Origin: Byssochlamys sp. IMV 00236
Taxonomy: Eukaryota > Ascomycota > Eurotiomycetes > Eurotiales > Thermoascaceae
Direction of reading: 5' to 3'
Length of the DNA stretch: 64,000 nt
NCBI GenBank assembly: GCA_001931875.2
Contig: MSJH02000840.1
Coordinates: 744,001-808,000, forward strand
The translations under genes and the position numbers were made by a program. The notes below the pieces were generated by a model. The model had not been told where the DNA came from. It ran no database searches and saw only the letters and a list, made by a program, of their open reading frames with translations. Each line of letters begins with the position of its first letter. Position 1 is the first letter of the stretch. Positions 26,590 through 39,896 of the stretch are shown here, piece after piece.

Positions 26590-29500
26590 ATAATCTTAGA
26601 GTAATAATTAGCTTTATAATTTAAGGCTTATAGGATAAACTATATTAAGTTATTAAATAAGTAAGCTATATCTAGTAAGTCTTTAATACTAAGTAAATAT
26701 TTTAGTTTATTAAGTATAGTAAAGGAACTTAATTAATCTTATTTAATAGGCTAAGCTATTTTTTTAATAAGCTAAATAGTCTCTTTAATAGATTAGATTA
26801 TCTCCTTAATAGATTAAATAATCTTAATAGACTAGTTAGGCGATAGGGTAAATTAAATAAGTTCTTTAAGCTAAATAGATTAATTTTTTAAAGTAAGTTA
26901 AGTAAATATTCTTATAGATTTAATAAGATTTTTAATCTTTTAAGCTATTAGATTAATAAAGTAAATACGCCTTATTATTTAACTCTTAATAATAGCTTCT
27001 AGTTTTAAGAATCTTTAAATTTATAGGTTAAAGTTCTTCTTCTTTAGGACTATCTAACTCTAATATTATAGCTATTTATTTTCTTTTTTAAGGAAATTTT
27101 TTAACCTCTTAGTTAGGATATTAGGCTTTATTTTTTATTTTCTAGGTTAATATATAATTTAGAAGTTAAACTAAGATAAGAACTTAAATTAATAGGCTTA
27201 TTACTAGTTTAATAGCTTAGTTAATATAAAGTATTTTAAATTATAATAGTTTATAATAACTTTAATTAGTAATAGTATATTTTTAAGCTTAAGGTATTAT
27301 TTCTTAAAATAGCAGATAATTATTAGTAGTTTTTTATTATAAATCTTATAATTATACTTTATAGCAGAGAGCTTCTTTAAGAAAAATATAATAAGATATA
27401 AAATTCCTTTATTATTATACTAAAATATAACTTTAGCTAATATATAGTTAATAAGTTAGTTTTAACTATAACCTTATAAGTCTAATTAAATAGCTTTAAA
27501 ATTAAGGCTTAAATAAATATTTCTTTTAGAGCTTTAAAACTAGACTAATAGATAAATATCTAATTAAAGGGAATTCTCTTCTAAGTTAAGCTTATAAGCA
27601 GTATAATTATTCTAAAAAAGTTATAAATAAACTAATAGTAAAAGTTATTAAATCTAATAAAGGCTTATATATTAGTTATATAGGTTAGGGTCTTCTATTT
27701 AGCAATTATTTTTACCTTATTTAAGTTTATTTTAATATAGTCTTAACTAATAATAATACCTAAGAATTTAATCTTAGAGATAATAAACTTATACTTCTAG
27801 ATCTTTATATATAGGCCTATTTTATATAGCTTTTATAAGATAGTATAAATATATTAAATATATTTAGAATAAGTTATATTATATATTAAGATATTATTAA
27901 GGTATATAGTATAAAAGATATTAAGGTAATCTTATAAAATATTATTAATAAACCTTTAAAATATTGCTAATACTCTTATTAAGCTAAATAATATTATTAA
28001 TAATTTAAATAGGCTAAGTTAAATATAAAAGGCAGTTAAATATTCTTATCTCTTCTTAATATAAAAATTATTAAATATAGAAATAATATTAATTTTTATA
28101 AAATACTTTATTTCTTTTAAGTTATTTAGAGTTTTTTTAATTAAAGATAGAGAATATTAGTCTTTAATAGTTATTATATTTAAAGCTTAGTAATCTATAT
28201 AAATCTATATTTCTCTATTAGGCTTCTTAATAAATAAGATTAAAAATATAGTAAGTAATAAGCTTAGGCAGATAAATCTCTTTTTTAAGTTTTTTTTAAT
28301 CTATTCTTTTAAGATCTTTAATTTATCTTAAGATATAGTATATAAAGATTTAAAGGGGAGTAACTTTCTCTCTAATAGCTTAATATTATAGTTATATAGA
28401 CAATATAATAATAAATACTCGGCCTTCTTAAAAAAAAAGATATTAATATAATCTTTAAACTCTTTAAGTAGTAAATAGGCAGGGTCTTCTTTTTAAACTT
28501 ATTTAATCCTTAAAGCAATATCTAGGTCCTTTAAAGTAATTATAAATATTTAAGTATTCTTTTAAATATAAGTAAAATAAGTAGCTAAAGAAATAAAAGC
28601 TATATTTTTTTTTTTAATTCTCTAAGTCTTAAAAGTAAATATTAAGATAAAGCTTTTAAGAGAATATTATATAAGGTAAGTATTTTAATTAGCTTTAAGA
28701 GTATATTATAATTCTTTTAATAATAATTGCTATTAAAAGTAATATTATAGATAATAAATTATAGATATAGGTTATAGTACTTTAATTAAAAAAATCTTAA
28801 AATAATAAGATAGTATATTAGTTAAATAATATAAAACTTAATATCTTTCTTAAAGTAATCTTTAATTCTTATATTTATTTAAATATAATATATAATCTTT
28901 TTATCCTCTAGTTCTTTTCTATTAAATATATATAAGATAATTAGGCTTTTTAGAGAAATAGGCTCTAATTTTTAGTTTTTAGCTTATCTTTAGTCTATAA
29001 ATTTTTATTTTTTAACTTTAATATTAAATAGAGTATAAATTAGTAAATAAATCTTTTTTTTCTTTTTTTTTTAATATTATAAGCAGTATTATTAATTTTA
29101 ATTATTATAGATATTTTTTAAGGTTAATTTTATAAATAATAGTAGTAGAGATTTAAATAATATATAATTCTTAAGCCTAGCTATAACTTATTTTAGGCTT
29201 ATTCTTTTTATTAAAGACTAATTAAGAGATAAATTATATAAGTCTAAGAATTAAATTATTTAGAGAATTTAAGGATAAGATTTATATATAGTTATAGCCT
29301 AGATTTTCTAATAATTATCTAGATATAAATAATCTCTAATATAATATTTTAAAAAACTATATTAAAAATAAGTGCTAGTTTTATAATATAATAAGCTATA
29401 CTCTCTCCTACTTAAATATTTAAAAATATTTAAATCTATTAGATTATATAGCTATATTAGGGCTAGTTTACTTTTTTATATAGGGCTTTTTTAGGGCTAA

Positions 29501-30619
29501 CTATTATTTTTTATAGCTAAGGTAAAACTTAGAATAAATAAAAAGAATTAAATATATTAAGTAAATCTTAAAATAGTAGTATAGGTCTTTATAATAAAAG
29601 GCTAATTTATAATATATTAATAATAATAATTCTTAAGGTTTTATAAAAATTTAATAAATTAATAATATTTATAATTTAGGGGCTAGCTATATAATAATAT
29701 TTTTTAAAATTTTTAGCTAATAGCTTATTCTAGCAGAATAAATAATATTTCTTTAAATATTTTTTTTTCTAATACTAGGTGCTAGAATTTAGTAAAAAAG
29801 ATTTTAAATTCTTTATTAATTTAATAGAGGTTAAATAATTTATTATATATATTATTTATATAATTAAAGTTATTAAATATATACTCTAAGATATTTAAAA
29901 TCTTTTAATAATTGCTAAAAATATAGGTTTTATCTCTAATATATAGTAATACTTAAGTATAGAATATATCTTTTAAGTAATTAATTATATAGGCTATATA
30001 GCTTTAAAGGATTAAAAATTAATCTTAATTAATTATTATCTTCCTTTAAATTTAAGCTATAAAGTACTAAAGATCTTTTTAATTATTTTTAAATTTATTA
30101 AAGTTAAAAAATCTTTTTAAAAATCTAAGAGTAAAAGAAAATATAATAATAGATATTTTAAATATTTCTATTAAAGCAGTTATAAGCCTCTTAATATTAA
30201 GCTTAGGTTTAAATATAAATAGAGGTATATTTATAATAAGTATAATTATATAGTAAGTTTAATCTCTTTTAAAAATAGTTTAAATATACTGCTATTCTTT
30301 TTTATTAAACTATATTTTCTAATACTACTAAATAGCTTTAAGATTAATATTTTTTTATTTAAGTCTCTATTATATAGCTATAAACTCCTATTAAAGTTCT
30401 TAAAATCTTATCTTAATTTATTTAATATATTAGCTAGCTTTATTTATAAATAACTTAGCCTTAATAATATATTTATATATTAGGCGATAGTAATTATATT
30501 ATTCTAGCCTATAATTAATAGTAATATACTTAATAAACTCTCCTAAAGTTATTAGCAGGAATAAGAGAATTAAGGTAAGTATTATTAATAATATTAACTT
30601 CTAGATAAGAGCTATATAA

Positions 30620-30874
30620 TATTAAGATATAGGCTTAAGAAGCGGGTTAGAATAAATAAAATAAGGTAGTTAATATTAAGATTAGCTATAAGATTTCTAT
30701 CTAGCTAATTTAAACTAAAATAAGCTATTATAAGTAGGCTTAGTAAATAAAATATAGCTTAAAGAGCTTAAATTTAAATTAAGTTATATATTAAAGATAT
30801 TTTTATAAGGTTATATAATATTTTATATAAGTATTAGCTAGTAAATCTCTATCTCCTATACTAGTACTATAATA
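30620..30874 (-). repeat. G4 5' LTR (255 bp)
   Basis: Reverse-complement G-family LTR. It is followed at 30875-30879 by GTATA, the TSD shared with 11444-11448. Confidence 0.9.
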
Positions 30875-30879
30875 GTATA

Positions 30880-31099
30880 TATTATATTAGAATAAATTAT
30901 TAGCTTTTAATAAAATAGTAATTTAAAGCTTATTTATATTTTAAATCTTAAATACTTCTTAGCTTTATCTTATATAAATTCTGAAAGTAAAAAGAGTAGG
31001 GTTTAACTAATTACCTTAATATTATATTTAGATTTAAGGCTTTATTATAGTCCTATAAGCTTATATCTTAATAAAGAGCTAAGAGTATAATAATATCCC
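30880..31099 (-). repeat. B- 3' LTR, proximal fragment
   Basis: This is the inner part of the B- 3' LTR. Joined with 11230-11448 it gives about 439 bp, close to the 432 bp of the intact copies. The complement of the purine tract (ATATCCCCTCTC) follows directly. Confidence 0.88.
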
Positions 31100-34048
31100 C
31101 TCTCTTTTTAAAGGCTTATCCTTAAGCTATTATAAAGTTATTATATTAAATATAGAATATAGCTTTATAGAGATTTATAATATAATAAATAAAAAAGCTT
31201 CTTACTATTTTTATAGTAAAGGGTTAAAAAATTATATAAGCTAAAAGTATTATTTATATAATATTATAAAGTTAGAATTTTAACTTCTAATAATTATCTT
31301 TTTATCTTCTACTATATATAGCTCTTAATCTTAAATATATTTAAATAAAGATTTAAATATATTTTTAAGATTATAATAATGCTAATAGTATAATAGTTTA
31401 TTAAACTTAAGAAATTAGTTATTTTTTTATTAATTTTTAGAGCTTCCTATTTTAAGGGTAAGTTATCTTAATTAACTATATTAATATAAGCTAATTTAAT
31501 TTAAATAATGCCGCCTTAAATTTATTTTATATTTAAGTAATATAAAAAAACTCCTTAAATAAGTATTTTAATATAAGATTTTATATATTATATACTAATT
31601 TTTATAGTATTAATAGCTTAAAAATATTACTTCTTCCTTTAAGGAATTATTTCCTCCTCTTATTTTTAAGATAAAAAATATAACTATTATTATTATAATA
31701 TAGCTAAATCTAGTTATTATTATAATACTAGAAAATAATTCTTTAACTATTATTAAGATATTAAAGACTTTAACTACTATTATAATATTAGAAAGAGTAT
31801 TTCTTTAAATAAATATTACTCTTTTTATAGCTATTAATAGGTTAATATCTTTATCTACTAGTAAAGATTCTCTTATAAAGAATTTATTAAATAAGATAAG
31901 TATTATATTAAAATTAAAATATATTTAATTTATACTCTTATTAGGTTAACCTTTTATTATAGTTTTAATAATTATATAAATAAGTCTTTTTTTTTAATAG
32001 TAATGCTAAAAAGCCTATTTAAAAAAAAAAACTTATTTTATTATTAGGCTAGCTATTATAGATAAGTTAAGAATAATTTTTATTTATACTATTAAAAGGC
32101 CCTAAAAATAAAGTATTAAGTATAAGGAAATTACTAGTATAAAGACTTAAATTAAATTAGCTATTATTAAAATATTAATTAAGACTACTATTATTATTAT
32201 TATAGATATAATAATAGAGAATAGCTTTATTATCTTTAAGCTAAGTAAAAAGTTTCTTTTAATATTTTAAAAGATATACTTTTATTATTTAAAGAAACTA
32301 ATTAAAAATTTAATATTTTAATATACTTATATTAATATTAATATTAAGTATAACTATTATAATTATAAGTATAAGCTTTATATTTTAATCTTATTAATTT
32401 ATAAGAATAAGCTTATTTATTTATAGAGCCTTAGCTAAAAGGCCTATTTTTTAAATAATTATAGGTCTTTTAAAAAGGCCTATAATAAATATAAATTCTC
32501 TATAGAGATATATCTATATAAAGCGCCTATTAAGGCAGATATAGATAAGCTTATATTTACTATCTTATTAATCTTATCTTTATATAAGTAGTTTATAATA
32601 TAGCTTTAGTAAAAGTTACTTAAATTATTTTATTTAATAGTATTAGATCTATAGTATATATAAGAAATTATATATATTACTTATAATATTCTTCTTTTCT
32701 TTAATAAGAAGGAGAATAAATTTATACTAATAAAGTTCTATAATAATAAAGTAAATAAATAGGGGAGATTAATTTTAGGCCTATATTTTTAATTACTGCT
32801 AGAAATAGCCTAGTTAAAATAAATTTATTTCTAAATAGATTAGCTTCTTATATCTTTATTAAAACTTTTAAACCTTTATAGATAAGTAAATAGAGAAAAA
32901 GTAATATAAATTTAATAATAAAATAGTTAAATAAAACTTAAAAACTTAATAGGAAAAAAGAGAAATTTTATTAGTTTTATTAGCTTCTTTTTCTAGAGTT
33001 TCTTAAAGCTCTTCTTAGAGAGATCTTATTAATAGCTTATATTATTACCTTAAATTTAGCTAGTATATTTTAAATATATTTAAGGTCTTTTTTAAGCTGT
33101 TATAAATTTTTATAATTTAAATAGCCCTTTTATTTAATTAAATATTATTTCTTCTCTTATATTATTTATTTATCTAAAATAGCTTTAATCTCTTATTTTA
33201 GTTTATTATCTATTAAGATTAAGTTTAAATACTTAGATTTAGCCTTAAGTCTTTAATAATAGGGCTCTAATAAAGAGATATAAAAGATTAAGTATATTTT
33301 GCCTAAGCTCTTTAAAAGCTTAAGCTAATAAGCTTAAGTTTTAATTCTTTCTATAACTTTATAAAGTCCTAAGTATTTTATATCTAGTTTTTTAATTAAT
33401 TAATCTATCTTTAAGTTTTTTATTAAAAGGTAGACTTAGTCTCTTATTATATAGAATTTAGGCTTATATTTCTTATTATAATATTTCTATTATATAATAA
33501 TAGCCTTTTAGAGGGATTTTTTTAATTAAGTATATATTTTAATAAGTTCTTTTAATTAATTATTAACTGCTAGTATATTTATTTACTTCTTAGAATTATA
33601 TTTATTTTAACTCTTAGAATTAAATCTATAAATAATATAAAAGAGAGTTATACCTATAAAGGTATAAATTAAATTATTATAAGTAAACTCTATTATAATT
33701 AATAAAAATACTTAATTATCTTACTTATAATTTAAGTAGATCTAGAGATAATACTTTAATATTTAATTCTGCCTTTTAATCTAGCTATTAGTCTAAGAGT
33801 AGAATATAGTACTTAGAAGTCTAATAATTTAAATATAGCAGTAAAATTCTATTTAATATTTATTAATAAATAGTATATCTTTATTTAATATAATTAATTA
33901 TAGAGATTTAAAGCAGTTATAGATATAATTTATAATAAGATTAATTATTTTATTTACCTTTAATATTTTATAAATAAGAATATAGAGCATTATCTTTAAA
34001 TAGCAATTTATAATTACTAATATTAAATTATAAGTAACTTTCTATTTC

Positions 34049-34303
34049 TATTATAGTGCTAGTATAAGAGATAGAGATTTACTAGCTAATGCTTATATAA
34101 GGTATTATATAACCTTATAAAGATATCTTTAATATATAGCTTAATCTAAATTTAAGCTCTTTAAACTATATTTTATTTATTAAGCTTACTTATAATAGCT
34201 TATTCTAGTTTAAATTAGTTAAATAGAGATCCTATAGCTAGTCTTAATATTAACTACTTTATTTTATTTATTCTAATCTACTCCTTAAGCTTATATCTTA
34301 ATA
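34049..34303 (+). repeat. G3 5' LTR (255 bp)
   Basis: Begins TATTATAGTGCTAG, keeping a G that the 3' copy has lost to A, and ends CTTAATA. Confidence 0.9.
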
Positions 34304-37300
34304 CTATATAGCTTTTATCTAAAAGTTAATATTATTAATAATATCTGCTCTAATTCCTCTATTCTTACTAATTATTCTAGATAAGTTTATTAAATATATT
34401 ATTATTAGCTATAGGCTAGAATAATATAAGTATTATTGCTTAATATATAAATATATTAGTAAAGCTAAGACTACTATAAATAAGATAAGCTATTAAGCTA
34501 AAATATGCTTTTAAAAGCTTTAGTAAAAATTTGCTACTATTTAATAGAGACTTAAATAAGAAGTTATTAAACTTAAGGCTATTTAATAATATTAAAAGAC
34601 TTAGTTTTAAAAAAAAGAATAATAGTATATTTAAGCTATTTTTAAAAGGGACTAAGCTTATTATATAGTTATATCTACTATAAATATATCTTTATTTATA
34701 TTTAAACTTAAGCTTAATACTAAAAGGCTTGCAGCTATTTTAATAAAAATATTTAAAATATTTATTATTATATCTTTCTCTATCTTTAAACTTTTAAAGA
34801 AATTTTTTAACCTAAATAAGTTTAAAGATAACTAAAAAAATCTTTAGCACTTTATAGCCTAGATTTAAGAGAAGATAATAATTAACTAAGATAAATTCTT
34901 AATCTCTTAAAGCTATATAACTTATATAATTAATTACTTAAAAAATATATCTTATACTTAAGTATTACTATATATTAAAGATAGGACTTATATTCTTAAT
35001 AATTATTAAAAGATTTTAAATATCTTAGAGTATATATTTAATAATCTTAATTATATAAATAATATATATAATAAATTATTTAATCTTTATTAAATTAATA
35101 AGGAATTTAAAATTTTTTTTACTAAGTTTTAGCGCCTAGTACTAAAAGGAGAAATATTTAAAAAAATATTATTTATCCTATTAGAGTAAGCTATTAGCTA
35201 AAAATTTTAAAAAATATTATTATATAGCTAGCCTCTAAATTATAAATATTATTAATTTATTAAGTTTTTATAAGACTTTAAAAACTGCTATTATTAATAT
35301 ATTATAAATTAATCTCTTATTATAAAGACTTATATTACTATTTTAAGATTTACTTAATATATTTAATTCTCCTTATTTATTTTAAGTCTTATTTTAACTA
35401 TAAGATATAATAATTAGTCTTAAAAAAGCCTTATATAAAAAAATAAACTAGCCCTAATATAGCTATATAATTTAATAGATTTAAATATTTCTAAATATTT
35501 AAATAGGAGAGAATATAGCTTATTATATTATAAAACTAATACTTATTTTTAATATAGCTCTTTAAAATATTATATTAGAGATTATCTATATTTAAATAAT
35601 TACTAAAAGATTTAAGCTATAATTATATATAAACCCTATCTTTAAACTCCCTAGGCAATTTAATTCTTAAACTTATATAATTTATCCCTTAGCTAATCTT
35701 TAATAAAAAAAATAAATCTAAAATAAATTATAGCTAGGCTTAAGAATTATATATTATTTAAATCTTTACTATTATTATTTATAAAATTAACCTTAAAAAA
35801 TATTTATAATAATTAAAATTAATAATACTACTTATAATATTAAAGAAGAAGAAAAAGAAGATTTATTTATTAATTTATACCCTACTTAATATTAAAGCTA
35901 AAGGATAAAGATTTATAAATTAAAAATAGGCTAAAGATTAAAAGTTAGAGCTTATTCCTTTAAAGAGCCTAATTATCTTATATATATTTAATAAAAGAGA
36001 ACTAGAGAATAAGAAGATTATATATTATATTTAAATAGATATAAGAATTAAGAATTATTTTAAGAAAGATATTAAATTTTATATTATTTAACTAGTATAC
36101 TACTCTATTATCTTAAGACTTCTCTAATTAAAGTATTATAACCTATATTTATAATTTATTACTTATAGTATTATTTTTAATAATAATTATTATTAAAAAA
36201 AATTATAATATATCTTTAAAGCTAATTAAGATAATTGCCCTATATAATATTTCTCTAAAGGTTTTACTCTAATACTTACTCTTAAGATTTAAAAAACTAA
36301 AAAAAAGAAATATAGCCTTTATTTTTTTAACTGCTTATTTTATCTATATTTAAAAAAATACTTAAATATTTATAATTATTCTAGAGGACTTAAATATTAT
36401 TTTAAGGATTAAATAAATTTAGAAAGAAAACCCTGCCTATTTATTATTTAAGGAGTTTAAAGATTATATTAATATCTTTTCTTTTAAGAAGGCTAAATAC
36501 CTATTATTATATTATTTTTATAATTATAATATTAAATTATTAAAGGGGAAATTGCTTCTCTTTAAACCTTTATATATTATATCTTAAAATAAATTAAAGA
36601 TCTTAAAAGAATAGATTAAAAAAAACTTAAAAAAAAGATTTATTTACCTAAACTTATTACCTACTATATCTCTAATTTTATTTATTAAGAAGCTTAGTAG
36701 AGGAATATAGATCTATATAGATTATTAAGCCCTAAATATAATAACTATTAAAGACTAATATTTCTTATCTTTAATTAAAGAGACTCTAAATAATTTAAAA
36801 GGAATAAAGTACTTTATAAAGATTAATATTATTTTTATATTTAATAACCTTTATATTAAGAAAAAATAAAAATACCTAATTACTTTCTGTATTTAACTTA
36901 GCTTATTTAAATTATTAATAATATTATTTAGCTTAATAGAAGTATTAGCAATATTTTAATAGTTTATTAATAATATTTTATAAGATTATCTTAATATCTT
37001 TTATATTATATATTTTAATAATATCTTAATATATAATATAACCTATTCTAAATATATTTAATATATTTATATTATCTTATAAAAACTATATAAAATAGGC
37101 CTATATATAAAGATTTAGAAATATAAGTTTATTATCTCTAAGATTAAGTTTTTAAGTATTATTATTAGCTAAGACTATATTAAGATAGACTTAAATAAAG
37201 TAAAAATAATTACTAAATAAAGGACCCTAACCTATATAACTAATATATAAGCCTTTATTAAGTTTAATAACTTTTATTATTAGTTTATTTATAACTTTTC

Positions 37301-39641
37301 TAAGATAATTATATTGCTTATAAATTTAATTTAAAAGGAAATTCTCTTTAATTAAATACTTACCTATTAGTTTAGTTTTAAAGCTTTAAAAGAAATATTT
37401 ATTTAAGCTTTAATTTTAAAGCTATTTAACTAAACCTATAAGGTTATAATTAAAACTAACTTATTTAACTATATATTAGCTAGAGTTATATCTTAATATA
37501 ATAATAAAGAAATCCTGCATTTTATTATATTTTTTTTAAAGAAGCTCTTTACTATAAAGTATAATTATAAGATTTATAATAAAGAACTATTAGTAATTAT
37601 TTATTATTTTAAGGAGTAGTATTCTAAGCTTAAAGATATACTATTACTAATTAAAATTATTATAAACTATTATAATCTAAAATACTTTATATTAATTAAG
37701 CTATTAAACTAGTAATAGGCTTATTAGTTTAAATTTCTATCTTAATTTAACTTCTAAATTATATATTAACCTAGAAAATAAGAAGTAAAGCCTAATACTT
37801 TAACTAGAAGGTTAGAGAATTTTCTTAAAAAAAGAGATAAATAGCTATAGTATTAGAACTAAATAGTTTTAAAAAAGGAGAATCTTAACCTATAGATTTA
37901 GAGATCTCTAAAACTAGAAGCTATTATTAAGAGTTAAATAATAAGGTATATTTACTTTACTAATCTAATAGCTTAAGAGATTAAAAATCCTATTAAATCT
38001 ATAGGAATACTTACTTAATCTACTCTAAGAAGTTAATCTATTTAGCCTATTAAAGAAGTAGCCTAGCCTATTAAGTAAGACTAATTAAATTCCCCCGCTA
38101 TACTTAATAAATTAAAGTACTTATCTAGTATTAAAAACTTACTAGATATAGCTTATCTATTTAATAACTTAATATAGTCTATTTTATAAGCCTTAGATTA
38201 TAAAACTAATTATTACTTTAAGATTATACTAGTTAATTATTAATAAAGAGAAAGATATTTATATTATAGAGACTATTTATATATTCTTAATTATAATAAA
38301 TTAAAAGCTTACTTATTATAAGAATACTATAATAAGTATATATTTAAATATCTTAAAAAATATAAGCTTTATAACTTAATCTTATAAAAGTATTATTAGC
38401 TAAATATATATTAATATATAAATTATTAGACCTAGAATTACTATATTTACTGCTATATTATACTCTTAAATAAAGGCTATTAAAAAGTCTTATATTAGCT
38501 CTTTATCTCTAAATATTCTTAATAAGATATTTTAATAGATTTTATTATTAGATTTATATCTTATTAAAGTTATAATATTATATTAGTTACTATAGACTAA
38601 CTTATAAAAATAAGGTACTTTATTCCTTATTAGGCTATTTATAATATTAAAGAAATAGCGCAATTATATATTTACTATATATAAAAGCTTTATAGGCTAT
38701 TAAAGACTATAATATTTAATTAAAGCCCTTAGTTTATTACTGCTTTCTAGAAATATTTAACTTAATATTTAGATATTATAAATTTACTATTTACTACTTA
38801 TTATTTTAAGACTAATAATTAGATTAAAAGAATAAATATTATCTTAAAATAATATCTATGCGCTTATATTAGCTATTTATAAGATAATTAGATTAATTAG
38901 TTATCTCTAGCTAAGTTTATATTAAACTTCTATTATTTTAAGACTATTAGAATATTATTTTTTTTTACTAATTATAGGTTCTATCTATATATAGGATTTA
39001 AGCCTATTTAGCTTATAAACTAGCCTATTATTAAAAATACTAAAGCCTTTATTAAAAAGATATAAGATATTATAAATTATATCTATACTTAAATTTATAT
39101 TACTTAAGCTTATTATAAAGAGTAAATTAATTATTATTAAACCTTAGCCTATTATTATTATATAAAATAATTTATTTAATTAAATGCCTAGAATATCTAT
39201 ATTTAATATTTCTAGAAGAAACTTAACTAGAAGAATCTTAGTTTATTTTATATTACTAAAGTTATTAGCCTATATATTTATTAGCTTAACCTGCCTACTT
39301 TAATATATATTTACCCTATATTTAATATTAGCCTACTTTATCTTATTGCTAAAGATCTTATATTTAAATAGAAATAATCTTTATTATTACTTATAAAAGT
39401 TAATAGCCTTAAAAAATAAGTTATTAAAAATATCTTAAACTTCTAATAAAAATATTATAAATATAAAGACCTCTAATTATAATATACTATTAAATAGTTA
39501 AGCTATAATAATTTAACTAAAGAGCCTATATATTACTTATAGTATATTTAAGAGATTATTATAAACTTCTACTACTGCTATTTAAATAAGCTAAAGCTAG
39601 AGAATAATCTTAATAAAGCTTAACCTTAAAAAGAGAAGTAT

Positions 39642-39896
39642 TATTATAATACTAGTATAAGAGATAGAGATTTATTAGCTAATACTTATATAAGATATTA
39701 TATAACCTTATAAAGATATCTTTAATATATAGCTTAATCTAAATTTAAGCTCTTTAAGCTATATCTTATTTATTAAACCTGCCTATAATAGCCTATTCTA
39801 GTCTAAATTAGCTAGATAAAGATTCTATAGCTAGTCCTAGTATTAACTACTTTATTCTATTTATTTTAACTTACTCTCTAAGCTTATATCTTAATA
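39642..39896 (+). repeat. G3 3' LTR (255 bp)
   Basis: Partner of 34049-34303. It is preceded by a purine tract (AAAGAGAAG) and followed by the ATTTC duplication. Confidence 0.9.

Larger units (their letters stand above)
11449..30874 (-). mobile_element. G4: Ty3/gypsy chromovirus inserted in B- LTR, split by G2 and B+
   Basis: LTRs of 255 bp lie at 30620-30874 (5') and 11449-11703 (3'). The TSD GTATA is at 11444-11448 and 30875-30879. It is interrupted by G2 (12772-18715) and B+ (19072-26589); net length is about 5954 bp, close to G2. On minus, the RT box at 27904-27887 reads Y-L-N-N-I-L. The 21-nt-period repeat is at about 26890-26740, integrase lies at about 19071-18721 and continues below G2, and the chromodomain is at about 12100-11710. 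The complement of a purine tract follows the left LTR at 11704-11717. No intact frame. Confidence 0.9.
34049..39896 (+). mobile_element. G3: Ty3/gypsy chromovirus inserted in B-, short variant
   Basis: Length is 5848 bp. LTRs of 255 bp lie at 34049-34303 and 39642-39896. The TSD ATTTC is at 34044-34048 and 39897-39901. The RT box at 37011-37028 reads Y-F-N-N-I-L. It is 96 bp shorter than G2. The difference maps to about 38035-38085, where the 21-nt-period repeat found in the other G copies has collapsed. A chromodomain remnant lies at about 39330-39620. No intact frame. Confidence 0.9.
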